Of a stretch of DNA of 64,000 bases, positions 16,515 to 25,014 are shown piece by piece. A model generated the notes under the pieces. It worked only from the letters and a program-made list of their open reading frames with translations. It had not been told where the DNA came from and ran no database searches. Made by a program: the position numbers and the translations under genes. Position 1 is the first letter of the stretch, and every line of letters starts with the position of its first letter. Origin of the DNA: Rhodococcus sp. Leaf247 (GTDB lineage: Bacteria > Actinomycetota > Actinomycetes > Mycobacteriales > Mycobacteriaceae); assembly GCF_001426185.1 (NCBI RefSeq), contig NZ_LMRP01000002.1, positions 62,157 through 126,156 of the forward strand, given 5' to 3'.

Positions 16515-17834
16515 ATGGACAGAGTGGACAGTGTGGACGCGACGACCGGCAATGCGTGGGCAGATTTCCGCGCGATGCTCGCCGATCATCTCGACGCGAT
16601 GCCGGCGGATGACTCGTTGATCGTGTCGTGCCCGCCCACGGCAGCGGAGCCGGTGTCACCGTGCATCCAGTTCTACGGCTGGGACGACGACACCCTGCGG
16701 TGCGAGGTGCTGTCCGACGAGTTCCTGGCTCCCCGTCGCGCCTGGACCGAGGCCGGTCGTGATCTGTTGATCGGCGCCGGTTTCGTCGAGCCTGCGCGGG
16801 CGGGGACCGACAGTCCGGACGCGGCGGACGAGGACGTGCCGGTCAACTGGTTCCTCGACCGGTCGCGTCGGTATGCGGACCTGTTCGCGGACGTCGCGGT
16901 CCGCATTCTTCACGAGGTGTGGGGTGTGCCGCACCCCGCGTTCGTGCACGTCGGCGGGGATTCTGCGGGCCCGTTGCTCGCCCTGCCCGAGGTGCCGGCC
17001 CCTGCCCGCCCGTTCGACACCTTCCGCGCGGTCCGCACCGCGGACGCATCCGAGCGTCGGGTCCTGGTGGAGCAGACACTCCGCCACCTGTTGGGCTTCG
17101 TCCCCGAACCCGACGAGGACGGCGACTACCCGTTCCGGCTGGGCCCGGCCTGGCTCTACCTGTGCCTGTCCCCGGGAGCACCGTTCGTGCAGATCCTCGC
17201 CCCTCTGGCAGCGGGCGTGACGGATGCGGCGCGGGCTCACGTCGTCGTCAACGACGCCAACCGCCGGTGGCCGCACATCAAGGTGCTTCTGGACGAAGAC
17301 CGTGTGCTGGCCACGATCGACGTCTCGGTCGTCCCGTTCGTTCCTCAGCAGGTCGTGGACATGTTGGCCGTCATGGAGAAATTCATGGTCGACGCGGCCG
17401 GTGATCTGGTGGCCGGTCTGGGCGCCCGGCCGTACCTGGACGCCTTCGGTGAGCCGACGGAACGCGACACCGCCGTCGTACCGGAGGGGTTGCGCGCCAT
17501 CGTCGAATCGGTGTGGGAGTCGGGGCCGGACCTTTCCTGCGAGGCGGTACTCGAGATGTGCGGGCACGACAGGGCGATCGTCGTGCATTACCTCGACATC
17601 GCTCGTGGGCGGGAATCGGCGGCTCTGGAGCGGACTCTCGACGACGAGGATCCCCGTACCGCCGCTTCTGCCGGGCTCGACGCCCGGGTCTGGCGCACCG
17701 CGTCCGCCCTCCTCACCGCCGCTCATCGCCGGCTGGCTGCGGACCTCCACGACCCGTCTCGGTCGACGGGGTCGCAGTTGGACCTGTTCGGGACGGACAT
17801 GGCCGGCGGCACCGGTGACAGTCTGTTCGACTGA
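16515..17834 (+). CDS. YbjN-like (type III secretion chaperone-fold) protein, function unknown
   Basis: A 439-residue soluble protein annotated in relatives as T3SS-chaperone-like/YbjN. The central part (about 170-320) has PFRLGPAWLYLCLSPGAPFVQILAPL followed by VNDANRRWPHIKVLLDEDRVLATIDVSVVPFVPQQV, the strand-helix pattern of YbjN domains. The flanks are acidic and carry no signal peptide or membrane helix. The ATG at 16515 is chosen for its leaderless -10 geometry and because upstream in-frame sequence overlaps the GNAT gene. Function unknown; the domain call rests on overall pattern, so moderate confidence. Confidence 0.6.
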   Translation: MDRVDSVDATTGNAWADFRAMLADHLDAMPADDSLIVSCPPTAAEPVSPCIQFYGWDDDTLRCEVLSDEFLAPRRAWTEAGRDLLIGAGFVEPARAGTDSPDAADEDVPVNWFLDRSRRYADLFADVAVRILHEVWGVPHPAFVHVGGDSAGPLLALPEVPAPARPFDTFRAVRTADASERRVLVEQTLRHLLGFVPEPDEDGDYPFRLGPAWLYLCLSPGAPFVQILAPLAAGVTDAARAHVVVNDANRRWPHIKVLLDEDRVLATIDVSVVPFVPQQVVDMLAVMEKFMVDAAGDLVAGLGARPYLDAFGEPTERDTAVVPEGLRAIVESVWESGPDLSCEAVLEMCGHDRAIVVHYLDIARGRESAALERTLDDEDPRTAASAGLDARVWRTASALLTAAHRRLAADLHDPSRSTGSQLDLFGTDMAGGTGDSLFD

Positions 17835-17844
17835 GCGCACCCGA

Positions 17845-17850
17845 TAGCCT
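17845..17850 (+). promoter_or_regulatory. Candidate -10 box TAGCCT (leaderless gene at 17857)
   Basis: TANNNT hexamer 6 nt before the GTG at 17857; no ribosome site is seen. Confidence 0.42.
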
Positions 17851-17856
17851 TCGACT

Positions 17857-19002
17857 GTGGTGGTTCTCCCGCGTTACGGCGTCGACAGCCTGTCCGAACT
17901 CCTCCCGTCCGTGCTGGGAGCGCTCGGTGTCCCGAAGGCACGGGACACGATCGGCCTGGACCTCTCCGGCGCGCAGCGGGTGTGTGTCCTGCTCGTCGAC
18001 GGACTCGGTGCGCATCAGCTGTCCGGGCACGCCGCGGCGGCGCCCGTTCTGTCGTCGCTCCCGGCACGGTCGATGACCGCGACGTTTCCGTCCACGACGT
18101 CGACCAGCCTGGCGTCGCTGGGCACCGGCCGCGCACCGGGCGAGCACGGACTGGTCGGATATCTGACGGCCGTCCCCGGTTTCGACCGCCCGATGAACCC
18201 GTTGCACTGGCGCTTGCACGGACAGGGGCCGAAGGTCGACCTGGTGTCCGCCTTGCCACCCGAGGACTTCCAGCCACACCCCACGGTCTTCGAACGCGCC
18301 GCGGAGGACGGGATCGCAGTCACGCGTGTCGCCCCGTCGTATCAGCGTGAATCCGGTCTGACGCGCGCAGTTCTGCGAGGTGGTGACTTCGCGTCCTCGG
18401 TATCGGCAGGCGACCTCGTCGCGCAGACCTCGCAGGCACTTCGCCGCGGCACCCGCTCGCTCGTGTACTCCTACTGGTCGGAACTCGATCTCACCGGTCA
18501 CGTCCGCGGTCCGGATTCCGCAGCGTGGAGGTTCGAGCTGTCCCAGGTCGATTCGATCGTCGCCGGCATTCTCGGCGAGCTGCCTCCCGAGTCGGCTCTG
18601 ATCGTGACCGCGGATCACGGCATGGTCCAGGTCGGATCCACGGTCGATGTGGACGCGTCGCCGACGCTGTCCGCGGACGTCCGGATGATCGCCGGTGAAC
18701 CGCGGGCTCGCCACGTGTTCGCCACCCCCGGAGCCGCCGATGCCGTGCGCGACGCGTGGCGCGAGACCCTCGGGCCCGAGTACCTCGTCGTCGAGCGCGA
18801 CGACGCCGTCGCCCGCGGATGGTTCGGGCCCACGGTCGGGCCGGACGTGTCGTCGTGCATCGGCGACGTCGTCGCCCTCGCGCTCGGCGACGGCGCCCTC
18901 GTGCGACGCGGCGCCGAGCCCAACCAGTCGACTCTGCTCGGTCATCACGGATCGTTGACCGACGTGGAGATGGCGATTCCGCTCCTCGTCGCACGGAGCT
19001 GA
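17857..19002 (+). CDS. Alkaline phosphatase-superfamily nucleotide pyrophosphatase / phosphodiesterase
   Basis: A 381-residue protein of the type I phosphodiesterase/nucleotide pyrophosphatase group. Metal-site motifs are LLVDGLG (near 46), the nucleophile threonine in TFPSTTSTSLASLGTG, ELDLTGHVRGPDS with Asp and His ligands, VTADHGM (about 250) and a final LLGHHGSLT. No signal peptide or membrane anchor is seen, which suggests a cytosolic enzyme cleaving phosphodiester or pyrophosphate bonds; the substrate is not known. GTG start at 17857 follows a leaderless-type -10. It is followed 62 nt later by the SsuD-like gene. Confidence 0.82.
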   Translation: MVVLPRYGVDSLSELLPSVLGALGVPKARDTIGLDLSGAQRVCVLLVDGLGAHQLSGHAAAAPVLSSLPARSMTATFPSTTSTSLASLGTGRAPGEHGLVGYLTAVPGFDRPMNPLHWRLHGQGPKVDLVSALPPEDFQPHPTVFERAAEDGIAVTRVAPSYQRESGLTRAVLRGGDFASSVSAGDLVAQTSQALRRGTRSLVYSYWSELDLTGHVRGPDSAAWRFELSQVDSIVAGILGELPPESALIVTADHGMVQVGSTVDVDASPTLSADVRMIAGEPRARHVFATPGAADAVRDAWRETLGPEYLVVERDDAVARGWFGPTVGPDVSSCIGDVVALALGDGALVRRGAEPNQSTLLGHHGSLTDVEMAIPLLVARS

Positions 19003-19051
19003 CGTTCCGATCGCAGCGATTCCAACCCTGGTCGACGCCGGGACACCGTCC

Positions 19052-19057
19052 TAGCCT
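19052..19057 (+). promoter_or_regulatory. Candidate -10 box TAGCCT (leaderless ssuD-like gene)
   Basis: TANNNT hexamer 7 nt before the GTG at 19065; no ribosome site is seen. Confidence 0.42.
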
Positions 19058-19064
19058 GGCGCGA

Positions 19065-20276
19065 GTGACTACCGACAAGAACGACTCGACCGACACGGCG
19101 TCTCACCTTGCGCTGCACTGGTTCCTTCCGACCTACGGCGACAGTCGCTCGATCGTCGGAGGTGGGCACGGAACCCGTGTCGGTACCGCGGGTGGTGACC
19201 GCCGCGCCAGCATCGGGTACCTGTCGTCCATCGGACGGGCCGCCGAGGAGTTCGGCTTCACCGGTGCTCTCACTCCCGCCGGCGCCTGGTGCGAAGACGC
19301 GTGGCTGACGACGGCCATGCTGGCACGGGAGACCGAGAAGCTCGCCTTCCTCATCGCGTTCCGGCCCGGTCTGATCAGTCCCACTCTCGCCGCGCAGATG
19401 TCCGCGACGTTCAGCAACCATGCACCGGGCCGACTGCTGCTCAACGTCGTCACCGGCGGAGAGGCCCACGAACAACGCCAGTACGGCGACCATCTTTCCA
19501 AGGACGAACGCTACGAGCGCACCGACGAGTTCCTCTCGATCGTGCGCGGCCTGTGGCGCGGGGAGTCGGTCACGCACGCGGGCAAACACATTCAGGTGGA
19601 GGACGCATCCCTGCCGTTCCTGCCCGATCCCACTCCCCCGCTGTACTTCGGCGGATCGTCACCCGCAGCAGGGCCGGTGGCGGCCGACCATTCCGACGTC
19701 TATCTCACCTGGGGTGAGCCGACGGCAGCCGTCGCGACGAAGATCGACTGGATCCGCGGCCTCGCCGCCGAGCGTGGACGGACCGTGAGGTTCGGCATCC
19801 GGTTGCACGTCATCACGCGGGACACATCCGAGGAGGCATGGCGCCAGGCAGGTGCTCTGGTCGAGGCACTGGGTGAGGACGCGGTGGCCACGGCCCAGTC
19901 CAATCTCGCGCGCAGTGAATCGGTGGGCCAACGGGCGATGCTCGCCCTGCACGAGGAGAGTCGTCGGTCCGGATCGTGGAAGGACCCGCGGGCACTCGAG
20001 ATCGCACCGAACCTGTGGGCGGGTGTCGGCCTGGTCCGCGGCGGAGCCGGCACCGCGTTGGTCGGGAGCCACACCGAGGTCGCCGACCGCATCGCCGAGT
20101 ACGCCGCCATCGGCATCGACGAGTTCGTCTTCTCCGGATACCCGCACCTCGAGGAGCTGTACTGGTTCGGCGAAGGAGTCATCCCGCAGCTTCGACGTCG
20201 CGGCCTCTTCACCGCCGGCCAGGCCGCCCGCGCGGCGGGACACACACCGTTCCTGCCTGCCTCGAGTCCCCGGTGA
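19065..20276 (+). CDS. ssuD: LLM-class FMNH2-dependent alkanesulfonate monooxygenase-like enzyme
   Basis: A 403-residue luciferase-like monooxygenase close to SsuD, which cleaves alkanesulfonates to sulfite and aldehydes using reduced FMN. Seen: LHWFLPTYGDSRSIVGG at the N-terminus, LAFLIAFRPGLISPTLAAQM, RLLLNVVTGG, DERYERTDEF and LYFGGSSPAAG, all conserved in the SsuD/SfnG group. The GTG start follows a leaderless-type -10. Its stop overlaps the start of the SfnB-like gene (GTGA), giving a two-gene sulfur-scavenging unit. The flavin reductase partner is not in the window. SsuD and related dimethylsulfone monooxygenases cannot be fully separated by eye. Confidence 0.82.
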   Translation: MTTDKNDSTDTASHLALHWFLPTYGDSRSIVGGGHGTRVGTAGGDRRASIGYLSSIGRAAEEFGFTGALTPAGAWCEDAWLTTAMLARETEKLAFLIAFRPGLISPTLAAQMSATFSNHAPGRLLLNVVTGGEAHEQRQYGDHLSKDERYERTDEFLSIVRGLWRGESVTHAGKHIQVEDASLPFLPDPTPPLYFGGSSPAAGPVAADHSDVYLTWGEPTAAVATKIDWIRGLAAERGRTVRFGIRLHVITRDTSEEAWRQAGALVEALGEDAVATAQSNLARSESVGQRAMLALHEESRRSGSWKDPRALEIAPNLWAGVGLVRGGAGTALVGSHTEVADRIAEYAAIGIDEFVFSGYPHLEELYWFGEGVIPQLRRRGLFTAGQAARAAGHTPFLPASSPR

Positions 20277-21475
20277 CCGTTCCACCGCTTCTCGACGACG
20301 CAGCCGCACTCGCCGTGGCGACCGCACTGGGCGTCAAGATCGCGCCGTCCGCCGACGAGCGTGACAGGGATCGCCGCCTTCCCGGGCCGGAGCTCGACCT
20401 GCTGTCCGCGTCGGGGCTGCTGGGCATCACCGTTCCCCGCGAGTTCGGCGGCGCACCCGTGTCGATGCGGACGCTGGCGTCGGTGTTCATGGCGCTGGCC
20501 CGCGGTGATGCCAGCATCGCGCAGATCCCACAGAGTCACATGACCTTCCTCGAGGCGCTGAGACTGCAGGGATCGAAGGACCAGCAGCGGAGGTTCTTCG
20601 CGGAAGCTCTGGCGGGCAAACGATTCGCCAACGCGCAGAGCGAACGAGGGACACCGTCGATCGCGATCGACTGGACCACCTTCGAGCCTGCGCCGGACGG
20701 CACTCACGTGGCCAACGGTCGCAAGTTCTACTCGACGGGGGCCCTGTTCGCACAGTGGCTGGTCGTCCGCGGGGTCGTCGGCGATGCGGCCGACCCGCAG
20801 TCCCAGCACCGAAAGGTGTTGGCGTACATCCCCGCCGACACACCCGGAGTGCGTATCGACGACGACTGGGACGGACTCGGCCAACGCACGACATCGAGCG
20901 GAACCGTCACTCTGACCGATGTCGTCGTGCCGAACGGCGCCGTGGTTCCGTACTCGGCGATCTTCGACACCAGCACCACCTACGGCGCCAGGGCCCAGCT
21001 CCTGCACGCCGCCATCGATGCGGGAATCGCTCGCGCCGCTGTCGACACGGCGCGCGACGTCGTCGTTCTGGCGCGGCCCGCGGTCGATGCCGGTGTCGAC
21101 TCAGCGGGTCGGGATCCGTTGCTGATCCAGCAGTTCGGCGACATCGAGATCGCGGTGCGCAGCGCCGAAGCCTTGGTGCGCGAGGCCGGAAGCGCCATCG
21201 ACGACGCCGAACACACCCTCACCGCGGACACCGCGGCGGCAGCATCCGTCGCGACCGCCGCGGCGAAGGTGTCGTCCACCCGCGCCGCTCTCGACGCCAC
21301 CGCGGCAGTGTTCGATGCAGGCGGGACACGCAGCGCCGCAGCGTCATCGAGACTGGATCGACTCTGGCGCGACGCTCGGACCCACACCTTGCACGATCCG
21401 GTGCGGTGGAAGACGCAGCACGTCGGCCGCTACGCGCTCACCGGCGCTCATCCACCTCGGCACGGCCTGGTCTGA
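20273..21475 (+). CDS. Acyl-CoA dehydrogenase-fold monooxygenase (SfnB/DszC-like)
   Basis: A 400-residue protein with the acyl-CoA dehydrogenase fold but of the sulfur-acquisition SfnB/DszC group: LGITVPREFGG, GDASIAQIPQSHM, ANAQSERGT, NGRKFYSTGALFAQWL and DDWDGLGQRTTSSGTVTLTDVVVP are typical of flavin-dependent members that hydroxylate or desulfurise substrates. It overlaps the SsuD-like gene by 4 nt, indicating co-translation and a joint organosulfur role. The C-terminus overlaps the convergent DUF2071 gene by 38 nt. Substrate not known. Confidence 0.82.
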   Translation: MTVPPLLDDAAALAVATALGVKIAPSADERDRDRRLPGPELDLLSASGLLGITVPREFGGAPVSMRTLASVFMALARGDASIAQIPQSHMTFLEALRLQGSKDQQRRFFAEALAGKRFANAQSERGTPSIAIDWTTFEPAPDGTHVANGRKFYSTGALFAQWLVVRGVVGDAADPQSQHRKVLAYIPADTPGVRIDDDWDGLGQRTTSSGTVTLTDVVVPNGAVVPYSAIFDTSTTYGARAQLLHAAIDAGIARAAVDTARDVVVLARPAVDAGVDSAGRDPLLIQQFGDIEIAVRSAEALVREAGSAIDDAEHTLTADTAAAASVATAAAKVSSTRAALDATAAVFDAGGTRSAAASSRLDRLWRDARTHTLHDPVRWKTQHVGRYALTGAHPPRHGLV

Positions 21476-22232
21476 CCGGGGTCGCGAGGTACGGCCGTCC
21501 GAACTGGGTACGGACACCGTCGGAGTAGAGCATCGAATCGGGTGGCCGAGTCGCGAGCGCACCCAGACCGGCGGCGGCGATCAGATCGTCGTCGCACCGC
21601 ACCAGGGACGCGTCGCGAAGAGGCCACCGTCGGTGGGTATTGGGAACGAAGACGGGTCGCCCGGCGACGGATGTGTGCATTCCCCAGCGGGCGGTCAGGA
21701 AGACGGACAGCGGATCGTCGGACATGTCGCGCGTTCCCGGAGCCACGACGAAGTCGGTGGTGGCGTTGCGATGCGGCGGCGCGAGACGTCGGCAGCGATA
21801 CCCCACCGTGCGCTCGGGATCGTCGACGCCGCTGTCGAGGATGTCGATGTGCGACCACCGGTAGCGCACTCCGGCCGCGTTGGTGGCGAGGACGACGGCC
21901 GCGCGCGTGGCGTCCAGTGACCGGAAGACCACCCCTCGCCGACCGTCGCCGTCGCGGCTGTACAGGCGGACGTTGATCTCCCCGAACGTGCCGAGGTGCG
22001 GAACCGGCCGACCGTACCCGAGACCGGCACCGACCATTTCGAAACCGATCAGCCCCACGTAGGTGAATCCGTCATGGTTGTCCGGTGCGATGCCGCGCGG
22101 CAGCAACGGCGCCACGATGTGCGGCTCGACGCGCCAGTGCAGGAACACCAGCCGCTCCCACCGTTGATCCATGACCACCGGTCGCGGAAGGACAGGAGGT
22201 CGCGGCCAGAGGTCGACGCTCCGATCAGCCAC
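21438..22232 (-). CDS. DUF2071 (YqjF family) protein
   Basis: A 264-residue soluble protein of the DUF2071/YqjF family. Characteristic elements are MDQRWERLVFLHWRVEP near the N-terminus, LPRGIAPDNHDGFTYVGLIGFEM, FGEINVRLYSRDG, GVVFRSLDA and FLTARWGMH. The family has no firmly assigned function. GTG start at 22232 overlaps the end of the 41-residue MFS small-subunit gene by 8 nt, so it is the third gene of an MFS-small subunit-DUF2071 operon. Its 3' end runs 38 nt into the convergent SfnB-like gene. Confidence 0.82.
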   Translation of the reverse strand: MADRSVDLWPRPPVLPRPVVMDQRWERLVFLHWRVEPHIVAPLLPRGIAPDNHDGFTYVGLIGFEMVGAGLGYGRPVPHLGTFGEINVRLYSRDGDGRRGVVFRSLDATRAAVVLATNAAGVRYRWSHIDILDSGVDDPERTVGYRCRRLAPPHRNATTDFVVAPGTRDMSDDPLSVFLTARWGMHTSVAGRPVFVPNTHRRWPLRDASLVRCDDDLIAAAGLGALATRPPDSMLYSDGVRTQFGRPYLATPVRPGRAEVDERR

Positions 22233-22350
22233 CGAACAGATTCTTGGCCTTGAGGATCAGCTCGTACACGCCCCAGACGAACGGCACACCGACCCACAGC
22301 CACGACACCGCTACGACGGGTACACGTGCACCCTGCTTCGCTTCGCTCAT
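22225..22350 (-). CDS. MFS transporter small subunit, 41-aa single-helix protein
   Basis: A tiny membrane protein: a short charged N-terminus (MSEAKQGARVP), one hydrophobic helix VVAVSWLWVGVPFVWGVYEL and a basic tail ending ILKAKNLFGG. Its ATG at 22350 overlaps the stop of the OFA-type MFS gene (ATGA), so the two are translated together and probably assemble. Such short partners are known downstream of oxalate/formate antiporter-like carriers in actinobacteria and are annotated as MFS small subunits. It is easily missed because of its size. Confidence 0.82.
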   Translation of the reverse strand: MSEAKQGARVPVVAVSWLWVGVPFVWGVYELILKAKNLFGG

Positions 22351-23738
22351 ACCTTCGCCTCTTTCGTGTCCGCCGACTCTCCGTCGGTCGCGGCCGATCC
22401 CGGGTCCTGTGCTGCCGGATCCGGCTCCGAGTACTTCGGATCGACAGGCTTGATCAGTTCGTTCGCGACGAATCCGATGGCAAGCAACACGATCATGACG
22501 ACGAAGGCGGGGACGTACCGCCCGGTGCTGCCCTCGTCCCCCATGTCCGCGATCGCGTTGACGATCAGTGGCCCCAGCACACCGGCCACGGACCATGCCG
22601 TCAGCAGTCGCCCGTGGATCGCACCCACCTGGTAGGTGCCGAACAGGTCGCGCAGGTACGCAGGAGCCGTGGCGAAGCCGGCGCCGTAGAAGGACAGGAT
22701 GACCATCGCGCTGACGAGGAAGAGCACCTTGTTCGTGTTCGTGAACAGGGAGATGTAAAGGTAGAGAAGTGCACCGACGCCGAGGTACAGGCGGTAGATG
22801 TTCTTCCGTCCGACGAGGTCCGAGACCGACGACCACACGAAACGACCGAGCATGTTGGTGAGCGAGAGGAACGCCACGAAACCTGCCGCGGCGGTCACCA
22901 CGGACTCCGGTGAGGTGGGGTCGGGGAAGAAGTCGGTGTAGATGCCGGCAGCCCGCTCGAGGATGCCGATGCCGGCGGTGACGTTGAAGCACAGCACCAC
23001 CCACAGCAACCAGAACTGCGGGGTCTTGACCGCGCTGGCCGCGGACACGCGGGCCGTGTGCTCACCTGCCGGAGTCTGCGGGGGTGTCCAGCCCGCCGGT
23101 GTCCAGTCGTCGGCCGGGACGCGGATCAGCACGACGCCGAGCGCCATGAAGACGGCATAGCCGAGACCGAGGGTGAGGAACGTCGTGGCGATCGAGGAGT
23201 CGGTGTTACCGCCGTAGGCGGACAGGAGCTTGGTGGTCAGCGGTGACGCAACGAGTGCTCCACCACCGAATCCCATGATGGCGATACCCGTCGCCATGCC
23301 CGGGCGGTCCGGGAACCACTTGATCAGCGTGGACACCGGGGAGATGTAGCCGATGCCGAGACCGATGCCGCCGACCAGTCCGTAGCCGACGATGACGAGC
23401 CAGAACCAGCCGAGACTCATGCCGAGCGCGGAGATGAGCAACCCGGAGCTGAAGAAGATCAGCGACATCGTCATGGCCCATCGCGGGCCGTGTTCCTCCA
23501 CCTTCGTGCCGAGCACGGCGGCAGAGAGGCCCAGCATCACGATGGCCAACTGGAACGGGAGGGCGGTGACGGTCCCGCTCAGCCCCATCGCGGTGTCGGA
23601 GGAGATCGCGGCCTTGAACACGCTCCACGCGTAGGCCTGGCCTATCGCCAGGTGGATCGCGAGCGCCGCCGGCGGGACGAGCCAGCGGCTCCATCCCGGT
23701 GGCGCGACGATGCGGGCACGTTCGAGTACTGCTGGCAT
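22347..23738 (-). CDS. OFA (oxalate/formate antiporter-like) MFS transporter
   Basis: A 463-residue 12-helix carrier of the OFA family, which exchanges or imports small carboxylates. Seen: AIHLAIGQAYAWSVF in helix 1, LGTKVEEHGPRWAM, GGIGLGIGYISPVSTLIKWFPDRPGMATG (classic OFA helix 4-5 loop), GRFVWSSVSDLVGRKN and an acidic cytosolic tail of about 25 residues. The ATG at 23738 has GGAAGGA 7 nt upstream. It overlaps the 41-residue partner gene. Substrate (oxalate, formate, pyruvate or other) is not evident because no matching metabolic gene is adjacent. Confidence 0.87.
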   Translation of the reverse strand: MPAVLERARIVAPPGWSRWLVPPAALAIHLAIGQAYAWSVFKAAISSDTAMGLSGTVTALPFQLAIVMLGLSAAVLGTKVEEHGPRWAMTMSLIFFSSGLLISALGMSLGWFWLVIVGYGLVGGIGLGIGYISPVSTLIKWFPDRPGMATGIAIMGFGGGALVASPLTTKLLSAYGGNTDSSIATTFLTLGLGYAVFMALGVVLIRVPADDWTPAGWTPPQTPAGEHTARVSAASAVKTPQFWLLWVVLCFNVTAGIGILERAAGIYTDFFPDPTSPESVVTAAAGFVAFLSLTNMLGRFVWSSVSDLVGRKNIYRLYLGVGALLYLYISLFTNTNKVLFLVSAMVILSFYGAGFATAPAYLRDLFGTYQVGAIHGRLLTAWSVAGVLGPLIVNAIADMGDEGSTGRYVPAFVVMIVLLAIGFVANELIKPVDPKYSEPDPAAQDPGSAATDGESADTKEAKV

Positions 23739-23843
23739 GGAGTAGTCCTTCCGGCACGGATCACGCGCTCGGGCGACGACCGCGTACTACGAGGAATGGA
23801 CCGATGGGACTCGATCCAAACAAGCGCGGCGCCGGGTACGGAC

Positions 23844-24938
23844 TCAGAGTGTGTCGCGGGAGATCTGATCGGAGACCGAATGGGTGTTGTCGGCCGAGAT
23901 CTCGCGGGTACCGGACCGCGAGATCAGGTCGTCTATCCGGTGGTCCAGACCCACTGCCCTCTGCATCGCGTCCAAACTCCGGTGCTCGACTTCCGCGACC
24001 GAGATTTCGTCGACCACGCGCGACAGCGCCGCGACCCGCTCGATGACCTGGTCCCAGACCGGGATCAGATCGGCGCGGCGGGTGAGCACTTCCCGACGTC
24101 CCTCGTCGTCCACGGTGTCACCCTGCGCGTCGAACGCCTCGGTCAACTCGGCATCGAGCTGGGCGAGCGCGACCACGTCCACCGCGATCTGTACCAGCTC
24201 CAGGCCCGGGTCCAACTGCGCGCGGGCCACCGCGAAGAGGTCCGACCGCCAGATGCGGGACGAGATGATGCGGTCGTGGTAGCGACCTGCCAGGAACAGG
24301 ATCGTGTCGTAGCGGTCGGCGAACCGGTCGGCGTCCGCCCCGGCGAGAGTGCGCACGACCTCCGCGCCGCGAGCGTTCACCGCATCGAGTCGTTCCGCTG
24401 CGACGCCGCCCAGGATCTCTCGGGCCCGCGCCAGTGGTCCGGGGCCCACTCCGAGCGGTGTCGGCGTGTCCGTCAGTGCCTCGAAGAGTGCGGTCCTCTG
24501 ATCGACGTCGAGATGAATGCCCTCACGACGCTCGCGTCGGATGGCTCTGACTCCCGACGCGTACTGCGCCGAGTTCATGACGAAGCGGGTGCGCAGCGAC
24601 CCCAGTCGCCGTTCGAGCAGGACACGCCGCTGCAGCAGGGCGAGCTTCGTCGGCCCGGTGCGCAGGCCACTCAGCCTGTCGTCGATCCATCGGAGTTCCT
24701 CGGCGATCAGGCGCAGCACGCCGAAACCGCCGAGCGCGGGGAATGTCCGACCCGCGCGCAGGCGCGCGAGCGCGGTCTCACGAGTGGTCTCGTCCAGACG
24801 GCCGATGGCGATGAGTACCGCAGCCCTGTCCGACAGCGGCTCGGGTCGGTCGGTGGACCGCTCCACCCGTGTCGACTCCGTGATGGTCCGCACCGTGTCC
24901 GCTCGGCGTGCACGCTCGTCCGTGGGGTCGCTCGTCAT
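23844..24938 (-). CDS. Unknown soluble protein, 364 aa
   Basis: I do not recognise a family. The sequence is rich in Arg, Asp and Ala, with long amphipathic helices (for example DRAAVLIAIGRLDETTRETALARLRAG and LLQRRVLLERRLGSLRTRF) and no membrane segment or signal peptide, suggesting a helical, perhaps coiled-coil, cytosolic protein. The ATG at 24938 is chosen over upstream codons because AAGGAGGTG lies 6-7 nt upstream. It is divergent from malQ, with 76 nt between them, and separated by 105 nt from the MFS operon downstream. No functional clue from neighbours. Confidence 0.62.
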   Translation of the reverse strand: MTSDPTDERARRADTVRTITESTRVERSTDRPEPLSDRAAVLIAIGRLDETTRETALARLRAGRTFPALGGFGVLRLIAEELRWIDDRLSGLRTGPTKLALLQRRVLLERRLGSLRTRFVMNSAQYASGVRAIRRERREGIHLDVDQRTALFEALTDTPTPLGVGPGPLARAREILGGVAAERLDAVNARGAEVVRTLAGADADRFADRYDTILFLAGRYHDRIISSRIWRSDLFAVARAQLDPGLELVQIAVDVVALAQLDAELTEAFDAQGDTVDDEGRREVLTRRADLIPVWDQVIERVAALSRVVDEISVAEVEHRSLDAMQRAVGLDHRIDDLISRSGTREISADNTHSVSDQISRDTL

Positions 24939-25002
24939 GTCCGACACCTCCTTGCCCTCCACTGTCCCAGACACAGGAGGGAAAGCGAGTACGTCCGGCC
25001 CC

Positions 25003-25008
25003 TAGAAT
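25003..25008 (+). promoter_or_regulatory. Candidate -10 box TAGAAT (leaderless malQ)
   Basis: TANNNT hexamer 6 nt before the GTG at 25015, with no separate 5'-UTR apparent. A 13-nt stretch GCGAGTACGTCCG (24985-24997) just upstream matches one arm of the palindromes at 54.6 and 55.4 kb. Confidence 0.45.
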
Positions 25009-25014
25009 CGAGGA

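Noticed and set aside
24985-24997. Half copy of the 54.6/55.4 kb palindrome upstream of malQ
   Set aside because: Only one arm of 13 nt is present and no matching second arm was found nearby, so it is mentioned but not called as a repeat copy.
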